Part shown: piece after piece, positions 6,808-16,526 of the stretch
Numbering within the stretch: position 1 is the stretch's first letter
How the letters are laid out: each line of letters opens with the position of its first letter
Source of the DNA: Bacillota bacterium
GTDB taxonomy: Bacteria; Bacillota; Clostridia; Lachnospirales; Lachnospiraceae
DNA: 32,914 nucleotides
Assembly: GCA_023399455.1 (NCBI GenBank)
Contig: JAEWPN010000136.1
Location: 1 to 32,914 of the forward strand
Direction: 5' to 3'
Translations under genes and position numbers: made by a program
Notes under the pieces: model-generated
Told to the model about the DNA's origin: nothing
The model's database searches: none
Seen by the model: only the letters and a program-made list of their open reading frames with translations

Positions 6808-8298
6808 ATGAAAGATGAATATATTTTGGAACTGCAACATATTAGAAAAGAATATCCCGGTGTAGTTGCGCTAAAGGATGTTTCTCTGGAGGTAAAAAAG
6901 GGTGAAATTCTTGCATTGATCGGAGAGAATGGCGCCGGAAAATCCACGTTGATTAAGACCTGTTCCGGTGCAGTTATCCCTACCTCCGGTAAAATAGTGA
7001 TTAATGGGAAGGAATTTACCCATATGTCCCCTCAGCTTGCTGCAGAAAATGGGATAGCAATTATTTACCAGGAATTCAATAATGTAAAAGGGCTTTCGGC
7101 TGCTGAGAATCTTTTCCTGGGAAACCCGATCAGGAAGGGAATCATTGTTGATAAAAAAGCGATGGAGAAAGAAGCTGAAAAAGCGTTTGCACAATTGAAT
7201 ATTAAGATTGACCCAAAGACTCTGGTTGGGGATCTTACTGTCGGTTATCAGCAGATGATCGAGATTGCCAAGGCAATTTTGCAGGATGCAAAGGTGCTGA
7301 TTATGGATGAACCCTCTGCTCCGCTCACTAATGCCGAAGTTGAGAGTATGTTCAAAGTATGTGAATTGCTAAAAGAAAAGGGAGTATCTATCATATACAT
7401 TTCCCATAGGCTGGAAGAGATATACAGACTATCGGATCGCATTGTAGTACTGCGTGACGGTGAATATATCAAAACCCTGATAACAAAGGATTCCCATGTT
7501 GATGAACTGATCCAGTTGATGGTGGGACGTTCTTTGAGTGAGACATTTCCTCCGCGTGAGACAGATTATAAAAAGGATGAAGTTATTCTGGAGCTGCAGA
7601 ATATAAGTGGTAATGGAGATAAGGACATTAATTTACAGGTTCGTAAAGGTGAAATTCTTGGGCTTGGCGGCCTGGTAGGTGCCGGCAGGACAGAATTGGT
7701 ACAGATGATTTTTGGTGCTGCGAAGAAGATGGAAGGAAAGATGCTGTTTAAAGGAAAAGAAATCAATCCCAAGTCTCCGAGAGAAGCGATTGACATTGGA
7801 ATTGCGCTGGTGCCCGAGGATCGTAAACGCCATGGTGTATTGCTTGGAGTATCCATAAAAAATAATATTAATATGCCAATATACAAGAAGATATCCAGAG
7901 CGTCAGTAATTAACAATAAAAAGGAATTGGAAATAGCAAAGAAATACGAACATGAATTATTAATTAAAACCCCTACATTGCATCAATTAGTAAAAAATTT
8001 AAGCGGAGGCAATCAGCAGAAAGTCATTATTGGCAAATGGCTTGCTGCGAATTCAGAATTGATTATCTTTGATGAGCCGACACGCGGAATCGATGTAGGC
8101 GCCAAAGCTGAGATTTATAAGCTGATGAACGAAGTAATCGCGAATGGTAAAACAATTTTATTAATTTCATCAGAAATGGAAGAATTAATGGGAATGTCAG
8201 ATAGGATTATAGTTTTGGCAGAAGGCCGGATCACCGGTGAATTGAAAAAAGAAGAATTTAATCAAGAAACTATAATGAAAATGGCATCTGCCGTTTAG
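6808..8298 (+). CDS. ribose-type ABC importer ATPase (two ATP-binding domains)
   Basis: This 496-residue RbsA/MglA/XylG-like protein has two fused ATPase domains. The first has Walker A GENGAGKST (39-47), the family-typical variant signature LTVGYQQMIEIAK, and Walker B VLIMDEPSAPLT. The second has a degenerate Walker A (GLVGAGRTELV), the signature LSGGNQQK near 398-405 and Walker B IIFDEPTRGID (Asp422). Such asymmetry is normal for the family. The ribosome binding site is weak (GTGGTGT before the ATG), consistent with lower expression than the binding protein. It ends 9 bases before the permease gene. Confidence 0.93.
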   Translation: MKDEYILELQHIRKEYPGVVALKDVSLEVKKGEILALIGENGAGKSTLIKTCSGAVIPTSGKIVINGKEFTHMSPQLAAENGIAIIYQEFNNVKGLSAAENLFLGNPIRKGIIVDKKAMEKEAEKAFAQLNIKIDPKTLVGDLTVGYQQMIEIAKAILQDAKVLIMDEPSAPLTNAEVESMFKVCELLKEKGVSIIYISHRLEEIYRLSDRIVVLRDGEYIKTLITKDSHVDELIQLMVGRSLSETFPPRETDYKKDEVILELQNISGNGDKDINLQVRKGEILGLGGLVGAGRTELVQMIFGAAKKMEGKMLFKGKEINPKSPREAIDIGIALVPEDRKRHGVLLGVSIKNNINMPIYKKISRASVINNKKELEIAKKYEHELLIKTPTLHQLVKNLSGGNQQKVIIGKWLAANSELIIFDEPTRGIDVGAKAEIYKLMNEVIANGKTILLISSEMEELMGMSDRIIVLAEGRITGELKKEEFNQETIMKMASAV

Positions 8299-8307
8299 GA
8301 GGTTAAG

Positions 8308-9255
8308 ATGAAGAACACAATCATAAAAGTATTAAAAGAAAAAGCTATATGGGTTGTATTTATCATTCTGTTTATAGCATTTTCACTGGCAAACCCCAGG
8401 TTTTTATCCTCAAGTAATTTGTTTACCATAGCACGTCAGGTATCCATGTTAGGTATTGCATCCATAGGAATGACTTTTGTCATCCTAATTTCCGGTATTG
8501 ATCTTTCTACCGGTTCTATTATTACCTTTGTTAATATTGTTGCGGCATTTTTAATGGTAAATATGGGATTTGGTATGGTTGCTGCTGTTATTGTATCCTT
8601 ACTGTTATCTATGCTTGTTGGCGTTCTGAACGGCTGTCTGATATCGACGATCGGAATTCCGGCGATTATCGCGACCTTTGCGACACAGATCGTCTTTGAA
8701 GGCGCCTCCTATCTTATCAGTGGAGGAACACCGATTTATGGCTTTGACGAAAGATTTAAAGTAATAGGCCAAGGTTATCTGGGGCCTGTTCCTGTTCCGG
8801 TAATTATTATGATTGTCTGCTTTGCAATCGGTTCCTTTATCTTGAATAAGAGTTACTTCGGACGCTACTTCTATGCAGTCGGCGGCAACGAAGAGGCAGC
8901 AAAGCTTTCCGGTATCAGAGTAGGCATTACAAAGTATCTGGTATATGCATTATCCGGTTTATTTGCAGGTCTTGCCGGTATCGTTATGTTATCACGCACC
9001 AATTCAGCGCAGCCTACGGCAGGTTTGGGATATGAATTCGATGTTATTACATGTGTTGTACTCGGTGGAGTATCCATCACCGGCGGTTACGGTAAGATGT
9101 CGAATGTAATAGCGGGTGTATTGATCATAGGAATTCTTACCAATGGTATGGTTCTTATGAATGTAAGTACTTATATGCAGATGGTTGTAAAGGGCATTGT
9201 ACTTGTGCTGGCAGTAGGCTTTGACAGCTTACAGAAAAAAAGAGCGCTTACTTAA
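8308..9255 (+). CDS. ribose-type ABC importer permease
   Basis: This 315-residue RbsC-like membrane protein (BPD_transp_2 family) has about eight to ten hydrophobic segments. It carries the conserved stretches GMTFVILISGIDLSTGS, GVLNGCLISTIGIPAIIATFAT and the cytoplasmic EAAKLSGIRV loop that contacts the ATPase. GGAGG lies immediately upstream, overlapping the end of the ATPase gene. It is the only permease in the cluster, so it presumably works as a homodimer. Confidence 0.92.
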   Translation: MKNTIIKVLKEKAIWVVFIILFIAFSLANPRFLSSSNLFTIARQVSMLGIASIGMTFVILISGIDLSTGSIITFVNIVAAFLMVNMGFGMVAAVIVSLLLSMLVGVLNGCLISTIGIPAIIATFATQIVFEGASYLISGGTPIYGFDERFKVIGQGYLGPVPVPVIIMIVCFAIGSFILNKSYFGRYFYAVGGNEEAAKLSGIRVGITKYLVYALSGLFAGLAGIVMLSRTNSAQPTAGLGYEFDVITCVVLGGVSITGGYGKMSNVIAGVLIIGILTNGMVLMNVSTYMQMVVKGIVLVLAVGFDSLQKKRALT

Positions 9256-9321
9256 GGTTTATAAGATTAAAAGTTTTGAGGAAAAATTCAAAATTAAAAC
9301 ATAGTAAAGGAGAATATGCAA

Positions 9322-10098
9322 ATGGGAATCATGGAGAGAATGAGATTAGACGGCAAGGTATCGTTTGTGACAGGCGGAGCGAGAGGAATCGGCAAGGCGA
9401 TAGCTGTTGCGCTGGCCGAGGCGGGAAGCCATGTGGCGATAGTTGATGTAGATATAGAGGAATCTGAAAAGACGGCGAAGGAAATCTCGGATTCTACAGG
9501 CGTGAGGACAATCGCAATAAAAGCGGATGTTACGAGCCAGGCAGATGTAGACCAAATGATTGATACGATTGTTAAAGAATTCGGCAAATTGGACGTTGCC
9601 TTCTGTAATGCAGGTATATGCTTAAACATCCCGGCAGAGGAGATGACTCTGGATCAGTTTAAGAAGGTGATCGATATCAATCTGACCGGCGTATTCTTAA
9701 CCTCACAGGCAGCAGCCAAGGTTATGTTAAAGCAAGGCAAAGGTTCTATTATCAATACGGCATCCATGTCCGGACATATCGTTAATGTGCCCCAACCGCA
9801 GTGCTCCTACAATGCTTCCAAGGCAGGTGTGATCCAATTGACGAAATCCATGGCAGTTGAATTTGCAAAACGCGGTGTAAGAGTTAACTGCATCAGTCCG
9901 GGATATATCGGAACAGAGCTTGTATTGAATGCACCACATCTAAAAGCTCTCATCGATCAGTGGAATGCAATGGCACCTATGGGCAGAATGGGACGTACGG
10001 ATGAGTTACAGGCGATTGCTGTTTATCTCGCAGGTGACACCAGTGATTTCACCACCGGATCGGACTTTGTTATTGACGGAGCATTCACCTGCTTCTAA
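9322..10098 (+). CDS. short-chain dehydrogenase/reductase, probably polyol/ketose type
   Basis: This roughly 258-residue classical SDR has the cofactor motif TGGARGIG, an acidic residue after beta-2 (IVDVD, favouring NAD over NADP), CNAGI, the catalytic Ser in TASMSGHI and YNASK (YxxxK). The tail [14 protein letters not shown] resembles arabinitol/mannitol/sorbose dehydrogenases, which end with DGGYT. The start at 9322 is nine bases after AAGGAG. An in-frame ATG at 9316 would be only three bases away and is less likely. It sits between the importer permease and ribulokinase, which suggests it oxidises an imported pentitol to the ketopentose that the kinase phosphorylates. Confidence 0.85.
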   Translation: MGIMERMRLDGKVSFVTGGARGIGKAIAVALAEAGSHVAIVDVDIEESEKTAKEISDSTGVRTIAIKADVTSQADVDQMIDTIVKEFGKLDVAFCNAGICLNIPAEEMTLDQFKKVIDINLTGVFLTSQAAAKVMLKQGKGSIINTASMSGHIVNVPQPQCSYNASKAGVIQLTKSMAVEFAKRGVRVNCISPGYIGTELVLNAPHLKALIDQWNAMAPMGRMGRTDELQAIAVYLAGDTSDFTTGSDFVIDGAFTCF

Positions 10099-10139
10099 GC
10101 AGACAGTTTCGGTTGCTCATAGATGCTAGGAGGAAGATG

Positions 10140-11819
10140 ATGAAAAAATATACCATTGGTATCGACTATGGAACTCTGTCGGGGCGCGTAGTACTGGTAG
10201 ATGTTGAAAACGGCGAAGAAATTTGTTATTCCGTACTGGAATATAAGCATGCCGTTATGGATAAGTATTTACCGGACTCTAAGGAGCGTCTGGCAAGTGA
10301 AACCGCGTTACAGCATCCGCAGGATTATTTGGATGTTCTGAAGATAGCAATTCCCGAAGTACTTAGAACAGGCAATGTCAGTAAAGAACAAGTTATTGGA
10401 ATTGGTGTTGACTTTACATCCTGCACAGTGCTCCCTGTAGACAAAGACGGTACGCCGCTTTGCTTTAAAGAAGAATTTAAGAACAGGCCGCATGCGTATG
10501 TAAAGCTTTGGAAACACCATGCAGCACAAAGCGAAGCAGACTTATTTAATGAAGTTGCCCATCGCAGAGGTGAAAAATTCATGGCCCGTTACGGAGGCAG
10601 AATGTCTTCCGAGTGGGTAGTTCCCAAGGCAATGCAAATACTTCATGAAGACGAGGAAATCTATCAGGCAATGGATCGCTTTATGGAGGCCGGTGACTGG
10701 GTAGTCATGATGCTTGTCGGAGAAGAAAAAAGAAGCCTGTGTCAGGCTGGTTATAAGGCAGTGTGGTCTAAGAGGGATGGATATCCTGACAAGGAGTTTT
10801 TTGCACAGCTGGATCCTGAGATGGAGAACTTCGTAGAGGAGAAATTAAGCAATCATATATATGCAACAACAGACCTTGCGGGATATCTTACCGAGAGTGC
10901 GGCGGAGTTAACCGGTCTCGCGGAAGGAACTCCTGTAGCAGTGGCAAATATAGATGCGCATGTAGCATTGCCGGCTGTCAGGATCACAGAGCCGGGAAAG
11001 ATGCTTATGATTATGGGAACCAGTACCTGTCACATCATGATGAGCAAGGAAGAACATTTTATTCCCGGTGTCGGCGGTGTGGTAGAAGATGGTGTGGTCC
11101 CGGGATATTATGCTTATGAAGCAGGTCAGGCATGTGTTGGTGACCATTTTGACTGGCTTGTAAATAACTGCGTATCAAGCAGCTATGAGAAGGAAGCCGC
11201 TGAAAAAGGAATCAGCATCCATCAGCTTCTTGAGGAAAAGGTAAGAGACCAGCTCCCGGGAGAAAGTGGGCTCATCGCCTTGGATTGGTGGAATGGAAAC
11301 CGCAGTATCTTAACAGATGCCGATTTGAGCGGAATGCTGTTAGGAGCTACCCTGCAGACGAAGCCGGAGGAGATTTACCGGGCTTTGGTGGAAGCTACCG
11401 CCTATGGCACGAGGATTATTATAGAAGCTTTTGAAGAAGGAGGAGTTCCTATTGAGGAGCTTTATGCAGCCGGAGGAATTGCGCGTAAAAGTGAGCTGAC
11501 GATGCAGATTTATGCAGATGTGACCAATAAGGAAATCCGGATATCCGCGTCAAAGCAGGCGCCGGCTCTTGGAGCCGCCCTGTTCGGAGCAGTTGCAGCA
11601 GGAGCCGGAAGAGGTGGTTATGATACTATTGAGGAAGCCTCAGAACATATGTCCCGTCTTCAAGATAAAGTATACATTCCAAGTGCCGATAATGTACGAA
11701 GATATGATGAGCTGTTTAAAGAGTATAAGCTTTTGCACGATTATTTCGGAAAAAGCGGAAATAATGTTATGAAACGTCTCAAAAGCATTAAGAATGATGC
11801 AATGAGAGCCAAAAGGTAA
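10140..11819 (+). CDS. araB: ribulokinase (FGGY family)
   Basis: This 559-residue FGGY carbohydrate kinase phosphorylates ribulose with ATP. It aligns by eye end to end with Bacillus subtilis AraB. Shared landmarks are [110 protein letters not shown] and QAPALGAA. Two ATGs lie side by side: 10140 has a better distance to AGGAGG than 10137. No araA or araD is nearby. AraB-type kinases are known to accept several 2-ketopentoses, so D-ribulose from a pentitol is a reasonable substrate here (inference). It is the last gene of the cluster and is followed by a terminator. Confidence 0.93.
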   Translation: MKKYTIGIDYGTLSGRVVLVDVENGEEICYSVLEYKHAVMDKYLPDSKERLASETALQHPQDYLDVLKIAIPEVLRTGNVSKEQVIGIGVDFTSCTVLPVDKDGTPLCFKEEFKNRPHAYVKLWKHHAAQSEADLFNEVAHRRGEKFMARYGGRMSSEWVVPKAMQILHEDEEIYQAMDRFMEAGDWVVMMLVGEEKRSLCQAGYKAVWSKRDGYPDKEFFAQLDPEMENFVEEKLSNHIYATTDLAGYLTESAAELTGLAEGTPVAVANIDAHVALPAVRITEPGKMLMIMGTSTCHIMMSKEEHFIPGVGGVVEDGVVPGYYAYEAGQACVGDHFDWLVNNCVSSSYEKEAAEKGISIHQLLEEKVRDQLPGESGLIALDWWNGNRSILTDADLSGMLLGATLQTKPEEIYRALVEATAYGTRIIIEAFEEGGVPIEELYAAGGIARKSELTMQIYADVTNKEIRISASKQAPALGAALFGAVAAGAGRGGYDTIEEASEHMSRLQDKVYIPSADNVRRYDELFKEYKLLHDYFGKSGNNVMKRLKSIKNDAMRAKR

Positions 11820-11824
11820 TATGT

Positions 11825-11858
11825 TGGGATGTTCCTGCTTATGGGGGCATCCCATTTT
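11825..11858 (+). terminator. intrinsic terminator after araB
   Basis: TGGGATG (11825-11831) pairs with CATCCCA (11848-11854), extended inward by G-U and C-G pairs, and four T follow. The U-tract is short, so termination may be partial. Confidence 0.65.
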
Positions 11859-11925
11859 AAAAAATAAAAGGGGAACGCCACTTTGGAAAACAAAAGGGAA
11901 TGAAATCCACAAGCAGCGGAAAATA

Positions 11926-11934
11926 TGATATAAT
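11926..11934 (+). promoter_or_regulatory. extended -10 promoter of the signalling operon
   Basis: TATAAT at 11929-11934 is preceded by TG at 11926-11927 (extended -10). A weak -35 (TCCACA) lies 17 bases upstream. The predicted start, near 11941, leaves a short leader before the sensor lipoprotein gene. Confidence 0.7.
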
Positions 11935-11988
11935 TTTCAGATAAAATAGCATACTCAAAGTATGGAGACAAAGCAGCGGAGGTATGGA

Positions 11989-13092
11989 ATGGGTCGCAGT
12001 AAGCTATTTATAGGTATAATACTATGCATGATGCTGTTCGTTTCATGCACCGGGATAGAATCCGACGGAAGTATGGTAAAAGATGCTGCTGTTACGGAGG
12101 AAAAACCGGTTACGATTGCATTTGCTCATAAAAGCTTTAATTCTTATTTTTATGCTATCATGAATGAATCGGTAAAAAAGGCGGTAGAGGAAAGAGGATG
12201 GGTCTTCCAGAACTCTGTGGCCGATTATGATCCTATGAGGCAGAACCAGCAGATCGTAAATTTCATCAAGCAGGAACCGGATGCGATTATTACTACTGCA
12301 ATCGACAGTATCTCCATTGAGGAAGGGATTCGCCGGGGAAATGACGCAGGAATACCTATGTGCACTATTGATACCAATGCGGTAGGAGGAACACTGGCGA
12401 TCGATGTAAGCTTTGACAACTATAAGGCCGGGCAATTGGCAGCAGAGGCCATCGTGGAACAATTGATTGAGAGATATGGGGAAGCAAAGGGAACCGTATT
12501 TAATGCTTACGGGAAACTGACAAGTAATGCATGGCGGCTCCGGAAGGAAGGCTTTGAAGAGGTAATCAGCCAGTATCCCAATATAACCTATTTGCCGAAG
12601 GCAACGGAAGGAAGACCGGAACTGGTGAAGGAAGAGCTTACCAAAGCTTTTGAAGAAGGAATAGAAATTGATGCTGTTCATTGCTCCAGCGAGCATCCGG
12701 GAAGGGGACTGGTGGAAGCTCTTCAGGAATCAGGACATTGGTATCCCTTTTGGAAGGAGGGGCATATTATCCTTGTGACAATTGATGCGGAACCATATTT
12801 CGTAAGTTTGATCAATAAAGGCTATGTAGATGCCGCTGTTGCACAGGATGTGATCGCATATGGCGATATTACAGTGGATCTGTTGGCAGATTATGTTCTG
12901 GCTGGAAAGGAAATTCCCGAAGGCGAGTATTTTTGCGAAGGAACCTACTGGCAAAGCTGTTATATCAGTATTGCAGACAATCAGGCGAAGGTCACGATTC
13001 CGCCATATATTATCAATGCCGATAACAGTAATGATATCAGGCATTGGTCGTACATCGCGGAAAAGCTGTGGGGATTTCAATACAATAAGTAA
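11989..13092 (+). CDS. sugar-binding-protein-like sensor lipoprotein
   Basis: This 367-residue Peripla_BP_4-type protein has its own lipoprotein signal (MGRSKLFIGIILCMMLFVSC, Cys20). Its fold includes VTIAFAHKSFNSYFYAIMNE and DAIITTAIDSISIEEGIRRG. The start at 11989 follows CGGAGG at a good distance; an upstream in-frame ATG at 11962 has no ribosome site. It is not next to transporter genes but is the first gene of an operon with two histidine kinases and a response regulator. It is therefore probably the ligand-sensing subunit that presents a sugar to the kinases, as XylFII does for LytS in Clostridium. It could also serve as a second binding protein for the importer upstream. Confidence 0.85.
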   Translation: MGRSKLFIGIILCMMLFVSCTGIESDGSMVKDAAVTEEKPVTIAFAHKSFNSYFYAIMNESVKKAVEERGWVFQNSVADYDPMRQNQQIVNFIKQEPDAIITTAIDSISIEEGIRRGNDAGIPMCTIDTNAVGGTLAIDVSFDNYKAGQLAAEAIVEQLIERYGEAKGTVFNAYGKLTSNAWRLRKEGFEEVISQYPNITYLPKATEGRPELVKEELTKAFEEGIEIDAVHCSSEHPGRGLVEALQESGHWYPFWKEGHIILVTIDAEPYFVSLINKGYVDAAVAQDVIAYGDITVDLLADYVLAGKEIPEGEYFCEGTYWQSCYISIADNQAKVTIPPYIINADNSNDIRHWSYIAEKLWGFQYNK

Positions 13093-13126
13093 ATGAGCGC
13101 CTGTTTTAGCGGCGTAAGGAGTGTTA

Positions 13127-14854
13127 ATGGTTAACGGATGTCTTGGCATGATAAAAGAATGGGGATTGAATAACCTATATAAATACAGCATTTATAGAAG
13201 ACTGATCTGGTGCTTTGTTTATATGTCTGTTTTGCCGATACTCCTGATCGGAGGGTATAATGCGGTGTACTCCTTTTCTAAAAATGAGCAGGCAGCAAAG
13301 ATCTTCCTACAGGAATCTTCTTCCCAGATTGCCAATAATATCTCTTATTATATGTTTTCTCATATGAATTTATTGGAAGAAGTCGCAATGAACCCGGAGA
13401 TTGTGAATGACCTTATGATTTATAATCAAGTAGACTGGAACCAGAAAAGTGATATAGAAAATCATATACGTTTGGTTATGGGCAGTACTTTTGGGTCGAG
13501 CGGCGCTGTTAATACCTGTGAAATGGTCTCCGTGAACCGTTCCTATTTCTATTATCCATCCCCCGTATCCAATGGTGATTTTGCAACCAGCAAGCTGCTC
13601 TCCAGAGAAGCGAGGCAGGTCCTTATGAAGGTAAGCCCTAAGGAGGTCCCAAGCGACCAAAGCAGCTATGTAATATTGACAAGGGGTATATACAGCGATG
13701 AAGGATGCGTCGGGAACATTGTCGCAGCTCTGGACTTATCCTACTTTAATAAGGTGTGTTATGAAAATGTTACAAATCTTCTAAATGAGGTAATGATCAT
13801 CGATGAGAACAATATTATTATAAGCGCTTCTAACGAAGAACAGGTGGGGGCTGTCTTCGGCGGCGATAAAATCCTGTCCATATCCATCTCAAAACCGATT
13901 TCTAATACGAATCTGACTATAGTTAATAACATAGATATGCAGACGCTTCTTAAGTCGGCTTTTATTCAGTTTGGAATTACCTTATTTACTGCAGTGCTGT
14001 TTGCTTTGCTGGCTTTTATGTTTGCCATACTGTTTACAAGAAGCGTTACCGAGCCTATCAACCGCTTGATGGAGGAAATGAAGAAACCGAAGGTAGAGAA
14101 GTTCGTAGAGGATGATGGGAGGGATGAATACCATGCTGTCATAGAAGGCTTTAACAAGATGAGCAGTAATCTTGTGGAGGCTCTTCAGAAGCAGTATGAT
14201 ATTAAGCTGCAGGAAACAAAGCTGAGGGAGCTTCGGAAAGAAGCGGAGCTTTCTGCGCTTCAGCAGCAGATAAATCCCCATTTTCTATACAATACACTGG
14301 AATCCATATACTGGAACGGGCAGTTGGAAGGGGACGAGGAAATCAGTGAGATTGTTAATGCACTTGGCAATTATTTAAGGGTTATTATCATAAAAGGCCG
14401 GGAATACATTACCATTGAAAATGAAGTGGAAAGTGTAAACAACTATATTTTTTTACAAAACAAGCGTTTTGAGAATCGGATCGTAAATTATTGGGATGTG
14501 TCCATGTCCATGCGTCATACCAAAATTATAAAGCTGGCGATCCACCCGATTGTAGAGGATGTGATTTCGGCCAATCTGGATGATCTTGAAAGTCAGATTG
14601 AAATTAGCATATCTATTGTGGAGGAACTTGACACCATTCGGGTAACTATGACAGGAAATGCCGTAGAATATTTCCTGAGTCAGCTCGATAAAACGCAGGT
14701 AAACATCAGGGGTATTAACAGTGTGGATGAACGGCTGAGACTTTACTATGGGGAATCTTTCGGTGTAATTATGGATAACGAAGCGGAGAAGATCAGAGTA
14801 ACAATGCCGGTATATAAGGACAATGGAAGCGAAGGTAAAAAACAATATGGATAA
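13127..14854 (+). CDS. YesM-like sensor protein with degenerate ATP-binding domain (probable pseudokinase)
   Basis: This 575-residue membrane sensor has TM1 (about 28-50), an extracellular region of roughly 220 residues, TM2 (about 278-305), a HAMP-like linker and a His_kinase domain with LQQQINPHFLYN (His385). The ATP-binding part is eroded. The N-box reads HPIVEDVISAN where family members have QPIIENCIxHG. The G1 motif DxGxG is replaced by MTGNAVE, and there is no glycine-rich G2. It probably cannot bind ATP by itself but keeps the phosphoacceptor His. The start at 13127 follows AAGGAG. It overlaps the intact kinase downstream, suggesting the two form a heterodimer. Confidence 0.85.
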   Translation: MVNGCLGMIKEWGLNNLYKYSIYRRLIWCFVYMSVLPILLIGGYNAVYSFSKNEQAAKIFLQESSSQIANNISYYMFSHMNLLEEVAMNPEIVNDLMIYNQVDWNQKSDIENHIRLVMGSTFGSSGAVNTCEMVSVNRSYFYYPSPVSNGDFATSKLLSREARQVLMKVSPKEVPSDQSSYVILTRGIYSDEGCVGNIVAALDLSYFNKVCYENVTNLLNEVMIIDENNIIISASNEEQVGAVFGGDKILSISISKPISNTNLTIVNNIDMQTLLKSAFIQFGITLFTAVLFALLAFMFAILFTRSVTEPINRLMEEMKKPKVEKFVEDDGRDEYHAVIEGFNKMSSNLVEALQKQYDIKLQETKLRELRKEAELSALQQQINPHFLYNTLESIYWNGQLEGDEEISEIVNALGNYLRVIIIKGREYITIENEVESVNNYIFLQNKRFENRIVNYWDVSMSMRHTKIIKLAIHPIVEDVISANLDDLESQIEISISIVEELDTIRVTMTGNAVEYFLSQLDKTQVNIRGINSVDERLRLYYGESFGVIMDNEAEKIRVTMPVYKDNGSEGKKQYG

Positions 14855-16523
14855 GTTTGTAGGATACCTTAGAAAGATTTCGATACGCAGACGCCTTTTT
14901 TATGCCTTTATGATATTGTGCGTTATCCCCATTTCAACTGTGATCAGTATCAGTGCAGCTGTGGAATTTCTCTATTATAACGATAACCTTAGAAGCAATT
15001 ATGATAATTTTGCCTATGAATCCGATATCCGTGTCAATGACATGTTCGAGCAGATGGAGTTAAAATTCAAATATTTGAAAGAGAACAACGATATTTTAAC
15101 GGACATATATTTATATGCAACCTCTCCGATATACCAGACCGAGGAAGTGAGCAACCGGATTGAGAATACGATAGCGAGTATTGTTTCTAATCAGGAGGAG
15201 ATAGACTATGCGGCGATCCTTCTTGAGGATGGAACGTCATTTTTATATACCAAGACGCTGATTAATGAAAAAGAAATCAGAAACGGATTGGAGGATGATT
15301 TAAAGTGGCATTATCTGGACTATGGAAAGCAGCCTGCCCTGTGCAGAACGGAAATGGTGGAAGTAGATTATACCAGCGGATTGAGGGCAAGGTATGTCGT
15401 TCTGATCAATCTGAATGCAGTGGAGAGTGTGCTTAATAATGCCGTGGGTTCGGCAAAGCAAAAGATTGCTGTCACGGATACTCAGGGAAGAACCGTTGCC
15501 GGTTCCCAGTTCGAGAACCCGGAACTGTTTTATGAGGTTACAGTACCGATTTTGGATACGGGACTTAAAATAAAAAATACATTTATTCAAACCAAATATG
15601 ACTTGCTTGGGCTGATAACTACGATTGTAATATTCCTGTTCGTTGTAATTGGTGCAGGCGGTACCTCCTATCTGGTGAATGAAAGCATTAAGATTCCTTT
15701 GAACCGGTTACTTGGACGTATGGAGCAGATTAAAGAAGGAGATATATTTATCGAACCTGAGGCAGAAGCAGATATAAATTCTCAGGATGAGAATGAAATT
15801 TTAAACAAGGTGTTTACCTCTATGCTTAACAAGCTAAACGAAGTGCTGGAGGAAACCTATACTACGAATATAAATGAAACGCAGCTCAGGACCAGAATCA
15901 AGGAACTCGAGCTGGTAGCCCTACAGCAGCGTATCAATCCTCATTTTCTATATAATCTACTGGACAATGTATTCTGGATTGCACAGATGAAAGACTATGA
16001 AGAAATCGGAGAGATGGTATCGGCTCTTGGTGAGTTCTTCAAAACAAGCGTTTCGGAAAAAGGCGCCTTTGTGTCTATCAGCACGGAAATTGAAAATGTT
16101 AAAAGCTATGTATGTCTGCAAAAGATTATGCACAAGAATCAGTTCGATGTAATATGGAACATAGATTCCGGGATTGTGCATTATAAAACAGTGAAGCTCA
16201 TTTTGCAGCCCATTATTGAAAACTGTATTGCCCATGGATTCGAAGGGATAGAAGGAGGGGGAATCATCCATATTACGGGAAAGAAGGAAGCGGATACGAT
16301 TATCTTTCAGATAAAGGACAATGGCAGTGGTATGGAAAAGGATGCTTGTGACAGAATAATGTTAGGCATGAACAGCTCAATTCTTGGAGTAGGGGACAGT
16401 ATTGGAATGAGAAACGTAAATCAGAGGATTAAGATATACTTTGGCGAACCTTATGGTATAAGTATTAAATCGAAAATAAATGAAGGTACTACAGTAAGTC
16501 TGTGTATCCCGGTTAAGGAGTAA
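14823..16523 (+). CDS. YesM-like sensor histidine kinase (intact)
   Basis: This roughly 566-residue kinase has TM1 (about 23-45), an extracellular sensor region, TM2 (about 262-285), HAMP, and a His_kinase domain with LQQRINPHFLYN (His374). Its HATPase domain is complete: N-box QPIIENCIAHGF (Asn467), G1 DNGSGM (499-504) and the downstream glycine-rich GVGDSIGMRNVNQR. The gene overlaps the end of the degenerate paralogue. An alternative start at 14847 would give an 8-base overlap; neither start has an ideal ribosome site. It likely phosphorylates the response regulator encoded three bases downstream, with input from the sensor lipoprotein. Confidence 0.9.
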   Translation: MEAKVKNNMDKFVGYLRKISIRRRLFYAFMILCVIPISTVISISAAVEFLYYNDNLRSNYDNFAYESDIRVNDMFEQMELKFKYLKENNDILTDIYLYATSPIYQTEEVSNRIENTIASIVSNQEEIDYAAILLEDGTSFLYTKTLINEKEIRNGLEDDLKWHYLDYGKQPALCRTEMVEVDYTSGLRARYVVLINLNAVESVLNNAVGSAKQKIAVTDTQGRTVAGSQFENPELFYEVTVPILDTGLKIKNTFIQTKYDLLGLITTIVIFLFVVIGAGGTSYLVNESIKIPLNRLLGRMEQIKEGDIFIEPEAEADINSQDENEILNKVFTSMLNKLNEVLEETYTTNINETQLRTRIKELELVALQQRINPHFLYNLLDNVFWIAQMKDYEEIGEMVSALGEFFKTSVSEKGAFVSISTEIENVKSYVCLQKIMHKNQFDVIWNIDSGIVHYKTVKLILQPIIENCIAHGFEGIEGGGIIHITGKKEADTIIFQIKDNGSGMEKDACDRIMLGMNSSILGVGDSIGMRNVNQRIKIYFGEPYGISIKSKINEGTTVSLCIPVKE

Positions 16524-16526
16524 GCT

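Noticed and set aside
12043..12696. Minus-strand open frame of 217 codons opposite the sensor lipoprotein
   Set aside because: It is a shadow of the binding-protein gene; Cys/His/Tyr-rich composition, no domain, no ribosome site.
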